Assembly: GCF_900102625.1 (NCBI RefSeq)
Contig: NZ_FMZC01000015.1
Coordinates: forward strand, 42,023-106,022
DNA from: Paracidovorax valerianellae
Lineage (GTDB): Bacteria; Pseudomonadota; Gammaproteobacteria; Burkholderiales; Burkholderiaceae_C
Length of the DNA stretch: 64,000 bases
Direction: 5' to 3'
A program made the translations under genes and the position numbers. The notes beneath the pieces were generated by a model, which worked only from the letters and a program-made list of their open reading frames with translations, made no database searches and was not told where the DNA came from. Positions 1 through 9,032 of this stretch are shown here, piece by piece (the stretch's first letter is position 1; each line of letters begins with the position of its first letter).

Positions 1-38
1 CGAATCACTGCTGAATCACTGCACAGTGCGCCGCACCG

Positions 39-467
39 ATGACTGAACCTTTACCGCCCCGTCCCGTTCCGCAGAGCACGGTGGACCTGTCCCGCCTGAC
101 CGATCTCGTGCACGGCTTTTATGCCGACGTGCGCCGCGATGCCCTGCTGGGCCCGGTGTTCGATGCGGCGCTGCATGGGCGCTGGGAGGCCCATCTGGAG
201 CGCATGGTGGACTTCTGGAGCACGGTGGCGCTGGGCAGCCAGCGCTATCGCGCCAACGTGCTGCAGCGGCACGGGTCGCTGGAAGGGGTGACGCCCGCGC
301 ATTTCGCGGCCTGGGTGGGGCTCTGGCAACGGCACACCGAGCAGCGTTTCACGCCCGAGGTCGCGCAACCCCTGCAGCAGGCTGCGCACGGTGTGGCACG
401 GGCCTTGTTCAAACGCTGTTTCGGACATGCACCGCCCTTTGACGCGGAGCGCGAAGACAGCGACTGA
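39..467 (+). CDS. Group III truncated haemoglobin
   Basis: A 142-residue globin-like protein. Small cytoplasmic haem proteins of this kind bind O2 or NO; group III members are often linked to nitrosative stress or micro-aerobic life. Visible family features are the early helix FYADVRRDALLGPVF, the W-x2-HL-x2-M-x2-FWS segment at about residues 49-61, and TPAHFAAW at 85-92, where H88 is probably the proximal haem ligand. Length fits the truncated 2-over-2 fold plus a proline-rich N-terminal extension. The ATG at 39 is the first in frame, but only 38 bases of upstream DNA are present, so promoter and operon context are unknown. The next gene is convergent. Family call is firm; physiological role is inferred. 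Confidence 0.85.
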   Translation: MTEPLPPRPVPQSTVDLSRLTDLVHGFYADVRRDALLGPVFDAALHGRWEAHLERMVDFWSTVALGSQRYRANVLQRHGSLEGVTPAHFAAWVGLWQRHTEQRFTPEVAQPLQQAAHGVARALFKRCFGHAPPFDAEREDSD

Positions 468-499
468 GCGGGTTCCTGGAAAAAGACCGGCCAGCCCGT

Positions 500-745
500 T
501 CAGTCCTGCCGTGTTGACCGGCCCTGGGCGCGCAGCGGTTCCAGCAGCGCAGACAGCCCGTTGTGGTCGATCTCGTGCATGAGGGCCAGCAGCCGGCCCA
601 GATCGCCGCGCGGAAAGCCTTCGCGGGCGAACCAGTTCAGGTAATTGCCGGGCAGGTCCGCAATTGCATGGCCCTTGTATTTGCCGTAGGGCATCTGGAC
701 GGTCAGCAGGCGCTGCAGTTGCTCGGTGTCCATCGCGGAGTTCAC
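500..745 (-). CDS. DUF3820 family small protein
   Basis: An 81-residue protein with the DUF3820 signature MPYGKYKG followed by a D-L-P-x-x-Y-L-x-W-F segment at about residues 28-40. The family is sometimes labelled a putative quorum-sensing-regulated virulence factor, but its biochemical role is unknown to me. It has no signal peptide or membrane segment. It starts 2 bases after the stop of the SUI1-like gene on the same strand, so the two are almost certainly co-transcribed and may be translationally coupled. A second ATG four codons downstream (at 733) could also be the start. Confidence 0.75.
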   Translation of the reverse strand: MNSAMDTEQLQRLLTVQMPYGKYKGHAIADLPGNYLNWFAREGFPRGDLGRLLALMHEIDHNGLSALLEPLRAQGRSTRQD

Positions 746-747
746 GC

Positions 748-1107
748 TCAGCCCCCGGCCCGCTTGACGGTGTGGCCCCGCTGGCGAAGCGCTTCCATCA
801 CGCGCTCCACATGGTCGCCTTGCACTTCGATGATGCCGTCCTTCACGGTGCCGCCGCTGCCGCAGGCGGCCTTGAGCTGCTTGCCCAGTTGCGCCAGCGC
901 GGCTTCGTCGAGCGCCACGCCTTTCACCAGCGTCACGGCCTTGCCGCCCCGCCCTTTCGTCTCACGCGATACACGCACGATGCCGTCGCCGGCAGGCGCC
1001 GGGCGGGCCGCCTTGCATTCGCACTGCGCGACCGGCTTGCGGCAACCCGGACACATGCGCCCGGCATCGGTCGAGTAGACGAGCCCGCCCAGATCGCTCA
1101 AGCGCAT
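748..1107 (-). CDS. SUI1/eIF1-like translation factor (YciH)
   Basis: A 119-residue protein of the bacterial YciH/SUI1 family, homologous to eukaryotic initiation factor eIF1, which is thought to influence start-site fidelity on the 30S subunit. The N-terminus carries a Cys pair and later Cys residues (CPGCRKP, then QCECK) that may bind metal. The C-terminal SUI1 domain spans about residues 40-117, with the G-R-G-G-K-A-V-T-L-V-K-G segment and the terminal GGTVKDGIIEVQGDH motif. It is followed after 2 bases by the DUF3820 gene. Annotation by family resemblance is strong; the exact role in bacteria is poorly defined. Confidence 0.88.
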   Translation of the reverse strand: MRLSDLGGLVYSTDAGRMCPGCRKPVAQCECKAARPAPAGDGIVRVSRETKGRGGKAVTLVKGVALDEAALAQLGKQLKAACGSGGTVKDGIIEVQGDHVERVMEALRQRGHTVKRAGG

Positions 1108-1326
1108 GGCGATACCCCCGGAGCGGCGGCGGAACCGAAAACAAAAGCGGGGTTGAAGGCAAAGGCGGAGGCAATCGACATCATGGCGTTCGGCGACGAA
1201 GGGCAGCAGACCCGGCCCAGCGAGGCCAGGTCAACCAACGGCTGCAAAACCGCGAATTATCCGCGCCCCGGCCTGGGGCGGCACAATCGCGGGTTGCTCT
1301 CTTTCGCGCCACCGTGCGCGCCTGCC

Positions 1327-2601
1327 ATGCCTTTTGCCTCTCTCGGCCTCTCGCCCGCCCTTGCCCACGCTGCCGACGCGATGGGTTTCACCACGCCCAC
1401 GGCGGTCCAGGCCGAGGCCATTCCCGCCGTGCTGCGCGGCGCCGACGTGCGGGCCTGCGCTCAGACCGGCTCGGGCAAGACCGCGGCCTTCGCCCTCCCC
1501 CTGCTGCAGCAGTGCCTGCCGCATACGCTGGCCCAGCCCGGCCGGGGCGCACGCCGCGCTCGCGCCCTGGTGCTGGTGCCCACGCGTGAATTGGCCGAGC
1601 AGGTCGGCGAGGTGCTGCGCGACCTGGCGCGGCACCTGCTGCCCCAGCGCCTGGCGGTGGCCGTGGTGTTCGGCGGCGTGTCGATCAATCCGCAGATGAT
1701 GGGCCTTCGCAGCGGGGCCGACATCGTGGTCGCCACGCCGGGCCGCCTGCTGGACCTGGTGGACCACAACGCGCTGTCGCTGTCCGCCGTCGAGACCCTG
1801 GTGCTCGACGAGGCCGACCGCCTGCTCGACCTGGGGTTTGCCGACGAACTGAACCGCGTGCTGGCCCTGCTGCCCGCGCAGCGGCAAAACCTGCTTTTTT
1901 CGGCCACCTTCGCGCCGGCCGTGGCGGCGCTGGCCGACGGGTTGTTGCGCGAGCCGGTGCGCATCGACGTGGCCCACACGCCCGAAACCACCCCCGACAT
2001 CGCGCAGCGCGCCATCGCCGTGGACCCGGGACGGCGCACGCAGTTGCTGCGCCACCTGGTGCAGACGCACGAATGGTCGCGCGTGCTGGTCTTCGTGGCC
2101 ACGCAGTACGCGGCGGAACACGTGGCCGAAAAGCTCTACCAGGCCGGCATTTTCGCCTCGCCCTTCCACGGCGGGCTGAGCCAGGGTGCGCGCAAGCAAG
2201 TGCTGCAGGAGTTCAAGGACGACCGCTGGCAGGTGGTGGTGACGACCGATCTGGCCTCGCGCGGGATCGACATCGCGCAGTTGCCCGTGGTGGTCAATTT
2301 CGACCTGCCGCGCTCCGCCACCGACTACGTGCACCGCATCGGCCGCACCGGCCGCGCGGGCGAAGCCGGCACGGTCGTGAGCTTTGTGAGCGGCAGCACC
2401 GAAGCGCACTGGCGGCTGATCGAAAAGCGCCAGCGCCTGAACCTGCCCCTGGCGCAGATTCCCGGGTTCGAGCCCACCGAAGCCGCGCCCGCGGTCCCTC
2501 CGGGCAATGGCGGTATCAAGGGCAAGCGCCCCAGCAAGAAAGACAAGCTGCGCGCTGCCGAAGCGGCCCGGCAAGGCGGCGACGGCGGCGCCAACGATTG
2601 A
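1327..2601 (+). CDS. rhlE: DEAD-box ATP-dependent RNA helicase (RhlE-like)
   Basis: A 424-residue RNA helicase that unwinds structured RNA with ATP, acting in ribosome assembly or RNA turnover. The order of motifs is complete: Q motif (GFTTPTAVQ), motif I AQTGSGKT, Ia PTRELAEQ, motif II DEAD in VLDEADRLLDLGF, motif III SAT in LLFSATF, and motif VI HRIGRTGRAG. A Lys/Arg-rich tail (residues about 395-424) is typical of RNA contact. The reading frame is open far upstream, but homology begins at MPFASLGLSP, so I chose the ATG at 1327. It is convergent with the aldo/keto reductase gene. Between RhlE and other DEAD proteins the name is the closest fit, not proven. Confidence 0.85.
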   Translation: MPFASLGLSPALAHAADAMGFTTPTAVQAEAIPAVLRGADVRACAQTGSGKTAAFALPLLQQCLPHTLAQPGRGARRARALVLVPTRELAEQVGEVLRDLARHLLPQRLAVAVVFGGVSINPQMMGLRSGADIVVATPGRLLDLVDHNALSLSAVETLVLDEADRLLDLGFADELNRVLALLPAQRQNLLFSATFAPAVAALADGLLREPVRIDVAHTPETTPDIAQRAIAVDPGRRTQLLRHLVQTHEWSRVLVFVATQYAAEHVAEKLYQAGIFASPFHGGLSQGARKQVLQEFKDDRWQVVVTTDLASRGIDIAQLPVVVNFDLPRSATDYVHRIGRTGRAGEAGTVVSFVSGSTEAHWRLIEKRQRLNLPLAQIPGFEPTEAAPAVPPGNGGIKGKRPSKKDKLRAAEAARQGGDGGAND

Positions 2602-2628
2602 TCCGGCCTCGGTCGCTCCTGGCCCCGT

Positions 2629-3633
2629 TCAGCCGCGGGTTCGGGGGTACAGCGGATAGCCCGGGTCGGTATAGCCCGGCGTGGACGGGTGGCCCGGCGC
2701 CACCAGTTCGTCGATCAGGGATTCGTCCTCTGCGGTCACGGTCACGCCGAGCGCCGGCGCGTAGTCCTGCCACTGCGCCAGCGTGCGAGGGCCCGCGATC
2801 ACCGAGCTCACCGCGCGGTGGGCCAGCACCCAGGCGGTGGCGAACTGCGCCAGCGTCACGCCACGTGCCTCGGCATGGCCTTTCAGCCGCTGCGCGATCT
2901 GCAGCGACTCTTCACGGAACTCGGTCTCGGCCATGCGCTTGTCGCCGCGCGCGGCGCGGGTGCCCTCGGCGGGCGGCTGGCCCGGCAGGTACTTGCCGGT
3001 GAGCACGCCGCGCGCTACCGGGCTATAGGGCACCACGCCCACGCCGTGGTATTCGCAGGCCGGCAAGATTTCGACCTCGGGCATGCGATTGAGCAGGTTG
3101 TAGTAAGGCTGGCACACCACCGGCCCCGGCATGCCGATGCGCGCCGCCAGGTTCACCAGTTCGGTGATGCGCCAGGCGCGGAAGTTGGACACGCCCCAGT
3201 AGCGGATCTTGCCGGCGCGCAGCAGCGCGTCGATGGCGAAGAGCGGCTCCTGCAGGTCCATGCCGTTCTCGTCGCGGTGCAGGTACAGGATGTCCACATG
3301 GTCGGTCTGCAGCCGGGCCAGGCTGGCATCGACTTCGCGCAGCATCCAGGTGCGCGAGTACTGCGCTTCGTTCACCCGGTCGGACATCTTGTTGCCCAGC
3401 TTGGTCGCCAGCACCCAGTCGTGACGCTGGCCCTTGAGCAGCTCGCCCAGCATGGTTTCCGAAGCGCCGCGCGTGTACACGTCGGCCGTGTCGACGAAGT
3501 TCACGCCACGCTCGCGCGCATCGGCCACGATGGCCGCCGCCTCGTCGCGCCCGGTCTGGTCGCCGAACATCATGGTGCCCAGGCACAGGGCGGAAACTTT
3601 CAGGTTGCTGCGGCCAAGGCGGCGGTATTGCAT
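2629..3633 (-). CDS. Aldo/keto reductase
   Basis: A 334-residue NADPH-dependent oxidoreductase with an (alpha/beta)8 barrel that reduces aldehydes or ketones. The catalytic tetrad is visible: Asp in VDTADVYTRG, Tyr five residues later, Lys in LATKLGNKM, and His in ILYLHRDENG. The C-terminal cofactor region VSSVIAGPRT is also present. It resembles the YhdN/YccK-type AKR11-like group by its opening MQYRRLGRSNLKVSALCLGT. Substrate cannot be told from sequence. It is oriented away from the downstream slyX gene by about 100 bases and may share its transcript. Confidence 0.85.
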   Translation of the reverse strand: MQYRRLGRSNLKVSALCLGTMMFGDQTGRDEAAAIVADARERGVNFVDTADVYTRGASETMLGELLKGQRHDWVLATKLGNKMSDRVNEAQYSRTWMLREVDASLARLQTDHVDILYLHRDENGMDLQEPLFAIDALLRAGKIRYWGVSNFRAWRITELVNLAARIGMPGPVVCQPYYNLLNRMPEVEILPACEYHGVGVVPYSPVARGVLTGKYLPGQPPAEGTRAARGDKRMAETEFREESLQIAQRLKGHAEARGVTLAQFATAWVLAHRAVSSVIAGPRTLAQWQDYAPALGVTVTAEDESLIDELVAPGHPSTPGYTDPGYPLYPRTRG

Positions 3634-3741
3634 GGCAAAAACCTTTCGGTGAAAAAAGAAGGACAGGGGAAAGAGCGGGAGGAAAGAGAAGCGGATGCGC
3701 CTGCAGGCACCGGCCAGCAGCGGCCCAGCATCGGCGCTGGA

Positions 3742-3960
3742 TTAATAGTGCGGCGGCAGTTCGTCGCGCAGGTTGCGCACGCCCGCGCCGCCGCCTTCGG
3801 GGATCTGCTGGCGAAGCTGCAGTACTTCGCCGATGAGCCGGTCGATCTGTTGCTGCTGGCGGTAGATGGTGAGGTTGAGCTGGTCCAGCAGGTCTTCGGT
3901 GTAGCTGGCCTTGATCTCCAGCTCGTTCAGGCGGTGTTCGGTGGGATTCGTGTCGGGCAT
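3742..3960 (-). CDS. slyX: SlyX family protein
   Basis: A 72-residue protein matching SlyX, a small family of unknown function. The middle (residues 8-52) is a predicted coiled coil with the family core LDQLNLTIYRQQQQIDRL, and the C-terminus ends in a short D-E-x-P-P-H-Y tail that is diagnostic of SlyX. The ATG is at 3958-3960 and the stop is TAA. It lies between the aminotransferase (upstream, with an apparent terminator between them) and the aldo/keto reductase. Confidence 0.9.
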   Translation of the reverse strand: MPDTNPTEHRLNELEIKASYTEDLLDQLNLTIYRQQQQIDRLIGEVLQLRQQIPEGGGAGVRNLRDELPPHY

Positions 3961-4004
3961 GCCGCTATTGAAACCGATCGGCCCTGCCCCGCGTGCAAGC
4001 ACCC

Positions 4005-4029
4005 GTAAAAAGGGGCGCCGAAGCGCCCT
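4005..4029 (-). terminator. Rho-independent terminator after the aminotransferase gene
   Basis: On the minus strand a perfect 6-bp stem GGGCGC / GCGCCC closes a TTCG tetraloop and is followed by a CC and five T residues. It sits about 40 bases past the stop of the aminotransferase gene that ends at 4070, so it should end that transcript and separate it from slyX. Confidence 0.8.
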
Positions 4030-4069
4030 GATGTGCCGACACCGGTGGTGTCGATCGACGCTGCGGCAC

Positions 4070-5272
4070 TCAGGTGCGCACGGCCTGCCCCAGGCGGGCC
4101 ACGCCCTCGCGGATCTTGTCCACATCGGCCGTGGCGAACGACAGGCGCAGCGTGGCGTGGTCCGGCTGGGCGCAAAAGAACGGCGTGCCCGGCACGAAGG
4201 CCACGCCCTGTTCGATGGCTTTTTTGGCCAGCACGTTGCCGTCCGCCACCTGCCCGCGCGCGCCGGTGAGCCGCGCCCAGACGAAAAGCCCGCCCTGCGG
4301 CTGCACGAACTCGATCGCATCGCCCAGTTCCTTGCGCAGCGCATCGCCCATGGCCTGCGCGCGACCGGCGTACACCGCGCGCACCTTGGCCAGCGTGGCG
4401 GGCATGCGGCCCGCCTTCAGGTACTGCGCGGCGGTGGCCTGCGCGAAGGTGCTGGTGTGCGCATCGCTGAACTGCTTGCACATGGTGGCCTTGGCGAGCA
4501 GCTCGGCCGGGGCGATGAGCCAGCCCACGCGCAGGCCCGGGCTCAGCACCTTGCTCAAGGAACCGCAGTGCACGAGCAAGTCGCGGCTTCCCGGCACATC
4601 GGCCGACAGTGCCAGCAGGCTTGGCGGCGGTGCATCGCCGAAGTACAGATCGCCGTAGGGGTCGTCCTCGACGATCAGCGTCTGGTAGCGGGCGGCCATC
4701 TCCAGCACCTTCTTGCGGCGCTCCAGATTCAGCAGCGCGCCGCTGGGGTTGCCGAAAGTGGGAATGAGATAGACGAACTTCGGCCGGTGCTCGGGGATGA
4801 GCTTTTCCAGCGCATCGGTCTGCACGCCTTCGCCATCGACGGGCGCGCTGATGAGTTCGGCGCCATACAGGCGAAAGCACTGGATGGTCGCCAAGAAGGT
4901 CGGGCCTTCGACGATGACCTTGTCGCCGGGGCTGATGAGCGTCTTGCCCAGCAGGTCCAGCGCCTGCTGGCTGCCGGTGGTGACGATGAGGTTGTCGGCC
5001 CCCACGGCCTGCGCGCCCTTGGAGGCCATGAAGGCGGCGAGCTGCTCGCGCAGGGGGTTGTAGCCCTCGGTGGCGCCGTACTGCAGCGCGGCGCCCGGCT
5101 CTTCAGCCAGTGCCTGATTGGACGCCTCGCGGATGCCGTCCACATCGAACATGGCGCTGTCCGGAAACCCCCCGGCAAAGCTGATGATGCCGGGCTTGCC
5201 CAGCAGCTTGAAAAGCTCGCGGATGGCGGAGGTCTCTACGTTGTTCAGTCGGTCGGCAAATTGCAAGGGCAT
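4070..5272 (-). CDS. PLP-dependent class I/II aminotransferase (2-aminoadipate/LysN type)
   Basis: A 400-residue fold-type I aminotransferase. The PLP-binding lysine is in HCGSLSKVLSPGLRVGW (about residue 238), preceded by the EDDPYGDLYF segment whose Asp and Tyr contact the cofactor. The TTGSQQALDLLGK and PTFGNPSG motifs place it in the family that includes LysN, kynurenine/2-aminoadipate transaminases and the catalytic half of MocR regulators, but it has no DNA-binding domain. Substrate is undetermined; an aromatic or branched/2-aminoadipate amino donor is most likely. It begins at an ATG 103 bases past the end of the peptidase gene and ends just before a clear terminator. Confidence 0.85.
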   Translation of the reverse strand: MPLQFADRLNNVETSAIRELFKLLGKPGIISFAGGFPDSAMFDVDGIREASNQALAEEPGAALQYGATEGYNPLREQLAAFMASKGAQAVGADNLIVTTGSQQALDLLGKTLISPGDKVIVEGPTFLATIQCFRLYGAELISAPVDGEGVQTDALEKLIPEHRPKFVYLIPTFGNPSGALLNLERRKKVLEMAARYQTLIVEDDPYGDLYFGDAPPPSLLALSADVPGSRDLLVHCGSLSKVLSPGLRVGWLIAPAELLAKATMCKQFSDAHTSTFAQATAAQYLKAGRMPATLAKVRAVYAGRAQAMGDALRKELGDAIEFVQPQGGLFVWARLTGARGQVADGNVLAKKAIEQGVAFVPGTPFFCAQPDHATLRLSFATADVDKIREGVARLGQAVRT

Positions 5273-5375
5273 GGTCGGGTCTCACTTTCTGGGTGCGATT
5301 GTCGCCAAATCGGCACGCTGTTTTCCTGCTTACTACTTATGGGTGCGCCGCCCGGCAGCCGGGCGGGCCACTGGC

Positions 5376-7514
5376 TCAGCCGGGCACTGCAGCAGGCGCC
5401 GGCCTCGGGCCCAGTTGCTGCCACAGGTAGGCGAACTCCAGCGCCAGCAGGTGCGCGCGCTGCGCGTTGTCGGCCGCGCCGCCATGGCCGCCCTCGGTGT
5501 TTTCGTAGTACAGCAGGTCGTGGCCCTGCGCCAACATGCGCGCCGCCATCTTGCGCGCATGGCCGGGGTGCACGCGGTCGTCGCGCGTGGAAGTGGTGAA
5601 GAGCACGCGCGGGTAGCGCACACCGGCACGCACCTGGTGGTAGGGGCTGTAGCGCGCCAGGAAAGCCCAGTCGGCCGGATCGTCCGGGTCGCCGTATTCG
5701 GCCATCCACGAGGCCCCAGCCAGCAGCGTGTGGTAGCGGCGCATGTCCAGCAGCGGCACCTGGCACACCACCGCGTTGAACAGATCGGGCCGCTGCACCA
5801 TGACCGCGCCGACCAGCAGGCCGCCGTTGCTGCCGCCCTGGATGCCCAGGTGCCGTGGCTGGGTCACGCCGCGCGCGATGAGGTCTTGCGCCACCGCGAT
5901 CAGGTCGTCGTAGCTGCGCTGCTTGTGCTCCCGCACCGCGGCCTGGTGCCATGCGGGGCCGAACTCTCCGCCACCGCGCAGGTTGGCCACGACGAACACG
6001 CCGCCGTTCTCGCACCATGCGCGGCCGTAGTCGGCGGCGTACCAGGGCGTTAGCGCCTGCTCGAAGCCGCCGTAGCCATACACCAGCGTGGGGTTGCGGC
6101 CGTCGGCCTGCGCCCCTTGCGGCCACAGCACGAAATACGGCACACGCGTGCCGTCGGCCGAGGTGGCAAAGCACTGTTCGGTGCGCATGCCTTGCGCGTC
6201 GAAACGCGCCGGGCCGGCCTTGAGCAACTCACGCTCGTCACTCGCGGTGCTGGCCAGGAACAGCGAGCCCGGCGTAATGAAGTCGGTGTACGACAGCAGG
6301 TAGTGCTCGGCCAGCGGATCGTCGGCCAGCAGCGGGTCGTACAGCGAGGTCACGCCCAGCTGGCCCGGGAACGGCGTGTCCACCGTGCGGCCGGTAAAAG
6401 GGCCCACGTCACCGCCGCCGGGGCGGTGCCACAGCTCCAGCCGCTCGGCCACGTTGTCCATCACCTGCAGCAGAACATGGCCGCGGGTGGTGTCGTAGCC
6501 GGCCAATGATCGGGTCACGGTCGGCGTGAACAGCGCAGCGGCCACGCGCTCGCCGCGCAGCCACGCCGCTGCATCGGCATGCAGCAGCGAGCCGGCGACA
6601 AAGCGCTGATCGCCCAGCTCCAGGTCGCTGCGCAGCTGCAGCAGCAGCGTGCCCCGCACGAAGTCGGGAATGGCGTCGTCCGGCACGTCGAGCAGCACGG
6701 GCGCCGGGGGCGCGGCCACGGGGCCTTCGGCCAGCCAGATCTCATGGCGGTAGAAATCGATCATGCGGGTGAACACGGTGCGCTCGAAGCCGGGCGTGGC
6801 GTCCACGCCGACCCCCACGCCCACATCCGAAACCTCGCCCTCGAAAACGGTCACCGCGCTGGTCAGTGGCGTGCCCCGCTGCCACCGCTTGACGATGCGG
6901 GGGTAGCCCGATTCGGTCATCGAGCCCTCGCCGAAATCGGTGCTCACATACACCGTGTCCGCATCGATCCAGCCGAGGTCCGACTTGGCCTCGGGCAGGT
7001 GGAAACCGCCTTCGACGAACTGTTTCGTCGCCAGGTCGAATTCGCGGATTACCGTGGCGTCGGCCCCGCCGCGCGAGAGCGACACCAGCGCGTGGCGGTA
7101 GGCGGGGGCCAGGACTTCGGCGCCGCCCCAGACCCAGTTCTCGCCCTCGGCCACGGCCAGGGCGTCCAGGTCGAGCACAGTCTCCCAGGCGGGTTCGCGC
7201 TGGCGGTATTCGGCCAGCGTGGTGCGCCGCCACAGACCGCGCCGGTGGTGGCCGTCCTGCCAAAGGTTGTACAGCCACTCGCCGCGGCGCACCACGCTGG
7301 GAATTCGGTCCTGCGCATCGAGAATGCCGAGCAGTTGCTCACGGGTGGGCGCGTATTCGGGGCGCGCCGTCAGCACGGCCTCGGAATGGGCATTGCGCTC
7401 GCGCACCCAGGCTAGGGCACGGTCGCTGTCCACCGCTTCCAGCCACAAGTAGGGGTCTTCGTCCCGCGCGGGATCGTGGGCTGGGGATGCGGTGGGCTGC
7501 GTGGGTTCGGGCAT
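5376..7514 (-). CDS. S9A prolyl oligopeptidase
   Basis: A 712-residue serine peptidase of the prolyl oligopeptidase family, which cleaves short peptides after proline. The N-terminal signature DEDPYLWLEAVDSD starts the beta-propeller region. The C-terminal alpha/beta hydrolase half carries the nucleophile in GIQGGSNGGLLVG, the acidic residue in TRDDRVHPGH and the catalytic histidine in NTEGGHGG. No signal peptide is seen, so it is probably cytoplasmic. The frame is open further upstream, but MPEPTQP at 7514 has a good ribosome site (AAGGAA) and matches the usual family length. Upstream on the same strand is a small membrane protein gene. Confidence 0.88.
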   Translation of the reverse strand: MPEPTQPTASPAHDPARDEDPYLWLEAVDSDRALAWVRERNAHSEAVLTARPEYAPTREQLLGILDAQDRIPSVVRRGEWLYNLWQDGHHRRGLWRRTTLAEYRQREPAWETVLDLDALAVAEGENWVWGGAEVLAPAYRHALVSLSRGGADATVIREFDLATKQFVEGGFHLPEAKSDLGWIDADTVYVSTDFGEGSMTESGYPRIVKRWQRGTPLTSAVTVFEGEVSDVGVGVGVDATPGFERTVFTRMIDFYRHEIWLAEGPVAAPPAPVLLDVPDDAIPDFVRGTLLLQLRSDLELGDQRFVAGSLLHADAAAWLRGERVAAALFTPTVTRSLAGYDTTRGHVLLQVMDNVAERLELWHRPGGGDVGPFTGRTVDTPFPGQLGVTSLYDPLLADDPLAEHYLLSYTDFITPGSLFLASTASDERELLKAGPARFDAQGMRTEQCFATSADGTRVPYFVLWPQGAQADGRNPTLVYGYGGFEQALTPWYAADYGRAWCENGGVFVVANLRGGGEFGPAWHQAAVREHKQRSYDDLIAVAQDLIARGVTQPRHLGIQGGSNGGLLVGAVMVQRPDLFNAVVCQVPLLDMRRYHTLLAGASWMAEYGDPDDPADWAFLARYSPYHQVRAGVRYPRVLFTTSTRDDRVHPGHARKMAARMLAQGHDLLYYENTEGGHGGAADNAQRAHLLALEFAYLWQQLGPRPAPAAVPG

Positions 7515-7621
7515 GGATTCCTTGGGGCGGCGGTGTTTGCGGGCCGGCAGTGCCGGAGCCGGTCGATTCTCCCCGCACCGGCCTTGCCTGTGCCGGGCCA
7601 GGGGTTTGGCGCCGGCCCGGC

Positions 7622-7777
7622 TCACTTCGCGGGACGGTCCCGGTCCGTGCTGGAGGGTGCAGCGGCGCGGTCGAACCACCACAGCAGACACCACGCCCCG
7701 CCCAGCGGCAGAAAGATCACGAGCCAGGCCAGCAGCACATGCAGTACGACGCCTGGCATGGCCGCTGGTCCGTCCAT
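7622..7777 (-). CDS. Small single-pass membrane protein
   Basis: A 51-residue reading frame, shorter than usual gene-calling limits. It begins MDGPAAMPGVV and contains one strongly hydrophobic segment (about residues 10-35, including LLAWLVIFLPLGGAWCLLWW) followed by a charged tail ending DRDRPAK. It lies between the upstream conserved protein (14 bases away) and the peptidase gene, all on the minus strand. I do not recognise the family; the clean membrane helix and the spacing are the only support. Confidence 0.5.
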   Translation of the reverse strand: MDGPAAMPGVVLHVLLAWLVIFLPLGGAWCLLWWFDRAAAPSSTDRDRPAK

Positions 7778-7791
7778 CTGTCAGCGCTTTT

Positions 7792-8172
7792 TCAGTGCAT
7801 CCAATGGGCCGGCTGCGCGATGCGGCCGAACTCCGCGCGCGGCATGCTGGCGGTGAGCAGGCGCAGGCAGTTGGCCAGTTCGCCGCGGCGCACGTGCAGC
7901 GACACGCGAATGCAATGCCGGCCCGCGTCCACATCGATCGCATAACCCTGCAGCCGCGTGCCCAGGATGCGGTGCAGCGAGCGGCGCGCCTCCAGCACAT
8001 CGGTGTGGAACACGCGCAGCGGCAGTGCCACGATGTCGCTGTCGGCGGGGGGCCGCGGAGCGAAGGCCACGCGGTGCAGGCCTGAAAAAGCGGTGGAAGG
8101 TGACATGGAACGGCTCGGCACCACAGGGCTTTGCGCCGCAAGGCGAAGGGTGGCGGGCAGCGGGTGGAACAT
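7792..8172 (-). CDS. Conserved hypothetical protein
   Basis: A protein of about 126 residues if it starts at MFHPLP (8172), or 104 if it starts at MSPSTAF (8106); neither start has a strong ribosome site. The core (residues about 40-126) has alternating hydrophobic strands, for example DIVALPLRVFHTDVLEA and YAIDVDAGRHCIRVSLHV, suggesting a small alpha/beta fold resembling ACT-type domains, but I do not recognise a family. It is divergent from nth and leads into the small membrane protein gene. Confidence 0.5.
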   Translation of the reverse strand: MFHPLPATLRLAAQSPVVPSRSMSPSTAFSGLHRVAFAPRPPADSDIVALPLRVFHTDVLEARRSLHRILGTRLQGYAIDVDAGRHCIRVSLHVRRGELANCLRLLTASMPRAEFGRIAQPAHWMH

Positions 8173-8354
8173 GCGCTGCAGTCTAGAAGCGGCCGCGTAA
8201 AAACGCCGTAAATATTGGCCCCGCGCGAGGCAAATCGCCATCAAGGCCGAACCGCCGCGACCTTTGCCCAAGCCACCGCGAAAGCCCGGCCGGCTGCGGG
8301 ACAATGCGGGCTTCCCTGCGTCTGCCCAGCCCTTTCAGAACCCCAATTCCCACC

Positions 8355-9032
8355 ATGAAGACCGCGCTGATCGAACCCTTCTTCGCCACGCTGAAGGCCG
8401 CCAACCCGATGCCCAACACCGAGCTGGAATACACCACCGTGTTCGAACTGCTGGCCGCGGTGCTGCTCTCGGCCCAGGCGACCGACGTGGGGGTCAACAA
8501 GGCCACGCGCAGGCTGTTCCCCGTGGCGGGCACGCCGCAGGCCATCCTGGAGCTGGGGCTGGAAGGTCTGGAGGGCTACATCAAGACCATCGGCCTGTAC
8601 CGCAGCAAGGCCCGGCACCTGCTGGCGACCTGCCGCATCCTGGTCGAGCAGCACGGCGGAGTGGTGCCCCGCACGCGCGAAGCGCTGGAGGCCCTGCCCG
8701 GCGTGGGCCGCAAGACGGCCAACGTGGTGCTGAACGTGGCCTTCGGCCAACCCACCATGGCGGTGGACACGCACATCTTTCGCGTCAGCAACCGCACAGG
8801 ACTGGCTCCGGGCAAGAACCCGCTGGCGGTCGAGCTGCAACTGATGAAGCGCGTGCCCCCGGCCTACGCGGTGGACTCGCACCACTGGCTGATCCTGCTG
8901 GGCCGCTACGTATGCCAGGCGCGCAAGCCGCGCTGCTGGGAGTGCGTGGTGGCGCGCTACTGCGACTATCAGCCGAAGACGCCGGCCCCTTGGCAAGACG
9001 GATCAGCATCAAAAGTGCCTCCAGCGCAATAA
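8355..9032 (+). CDS. nth: Endonuclease III (DNA glycosylase/AP lyase)
   Basis: A 225-residue base-excision repair enzyme that removes oxidised pyrimidines and cleaves abasic sites. The helix-hairpin-helix LPGVGRKTANVVL carries the catalytic lysine, VDTHIFRV carries the catalytic aspartate, and the C-terminal iron-sulfur motif C-x6-C-x2-C-x5-C is intact (CQARKPRCWECVVARYC). The start at 8355 gives the standard MKTALIEPFF-type N-terminus. The C-terminal tail is unusual: the last eight residues and the stop codon come from a copy of a dispersed repeat that begins at about 9008. Confidence 0.95.
   Translation: MKTALIEPFFATLKAANPMPNTELEYTTVFELLAAVLLSAQATDVGVNKATRRLFPVAGTPQAILELGLEGLEGYIKTIGLYRSKARHLLATCRILVEQHGGVVPRTREALEALPGVGRKTANVVLNVAFGQPTMAVDTHIFRVSNRTGLAPGKNPLAVELQLMKRVPPAYAVDSHHWLILLGRYVCQARKPRCWECVVARYCDYQPKTPAPWQDGSASKVPPAQ

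Noticed and set aside
1231..2574. Long antisense frame opposite the DEAD-box helicase
   Set aside because: Composition (His/Gln/Arg-rich) is typical of a high-GC shadow frame; the helicase on the other strand has complete motifs.
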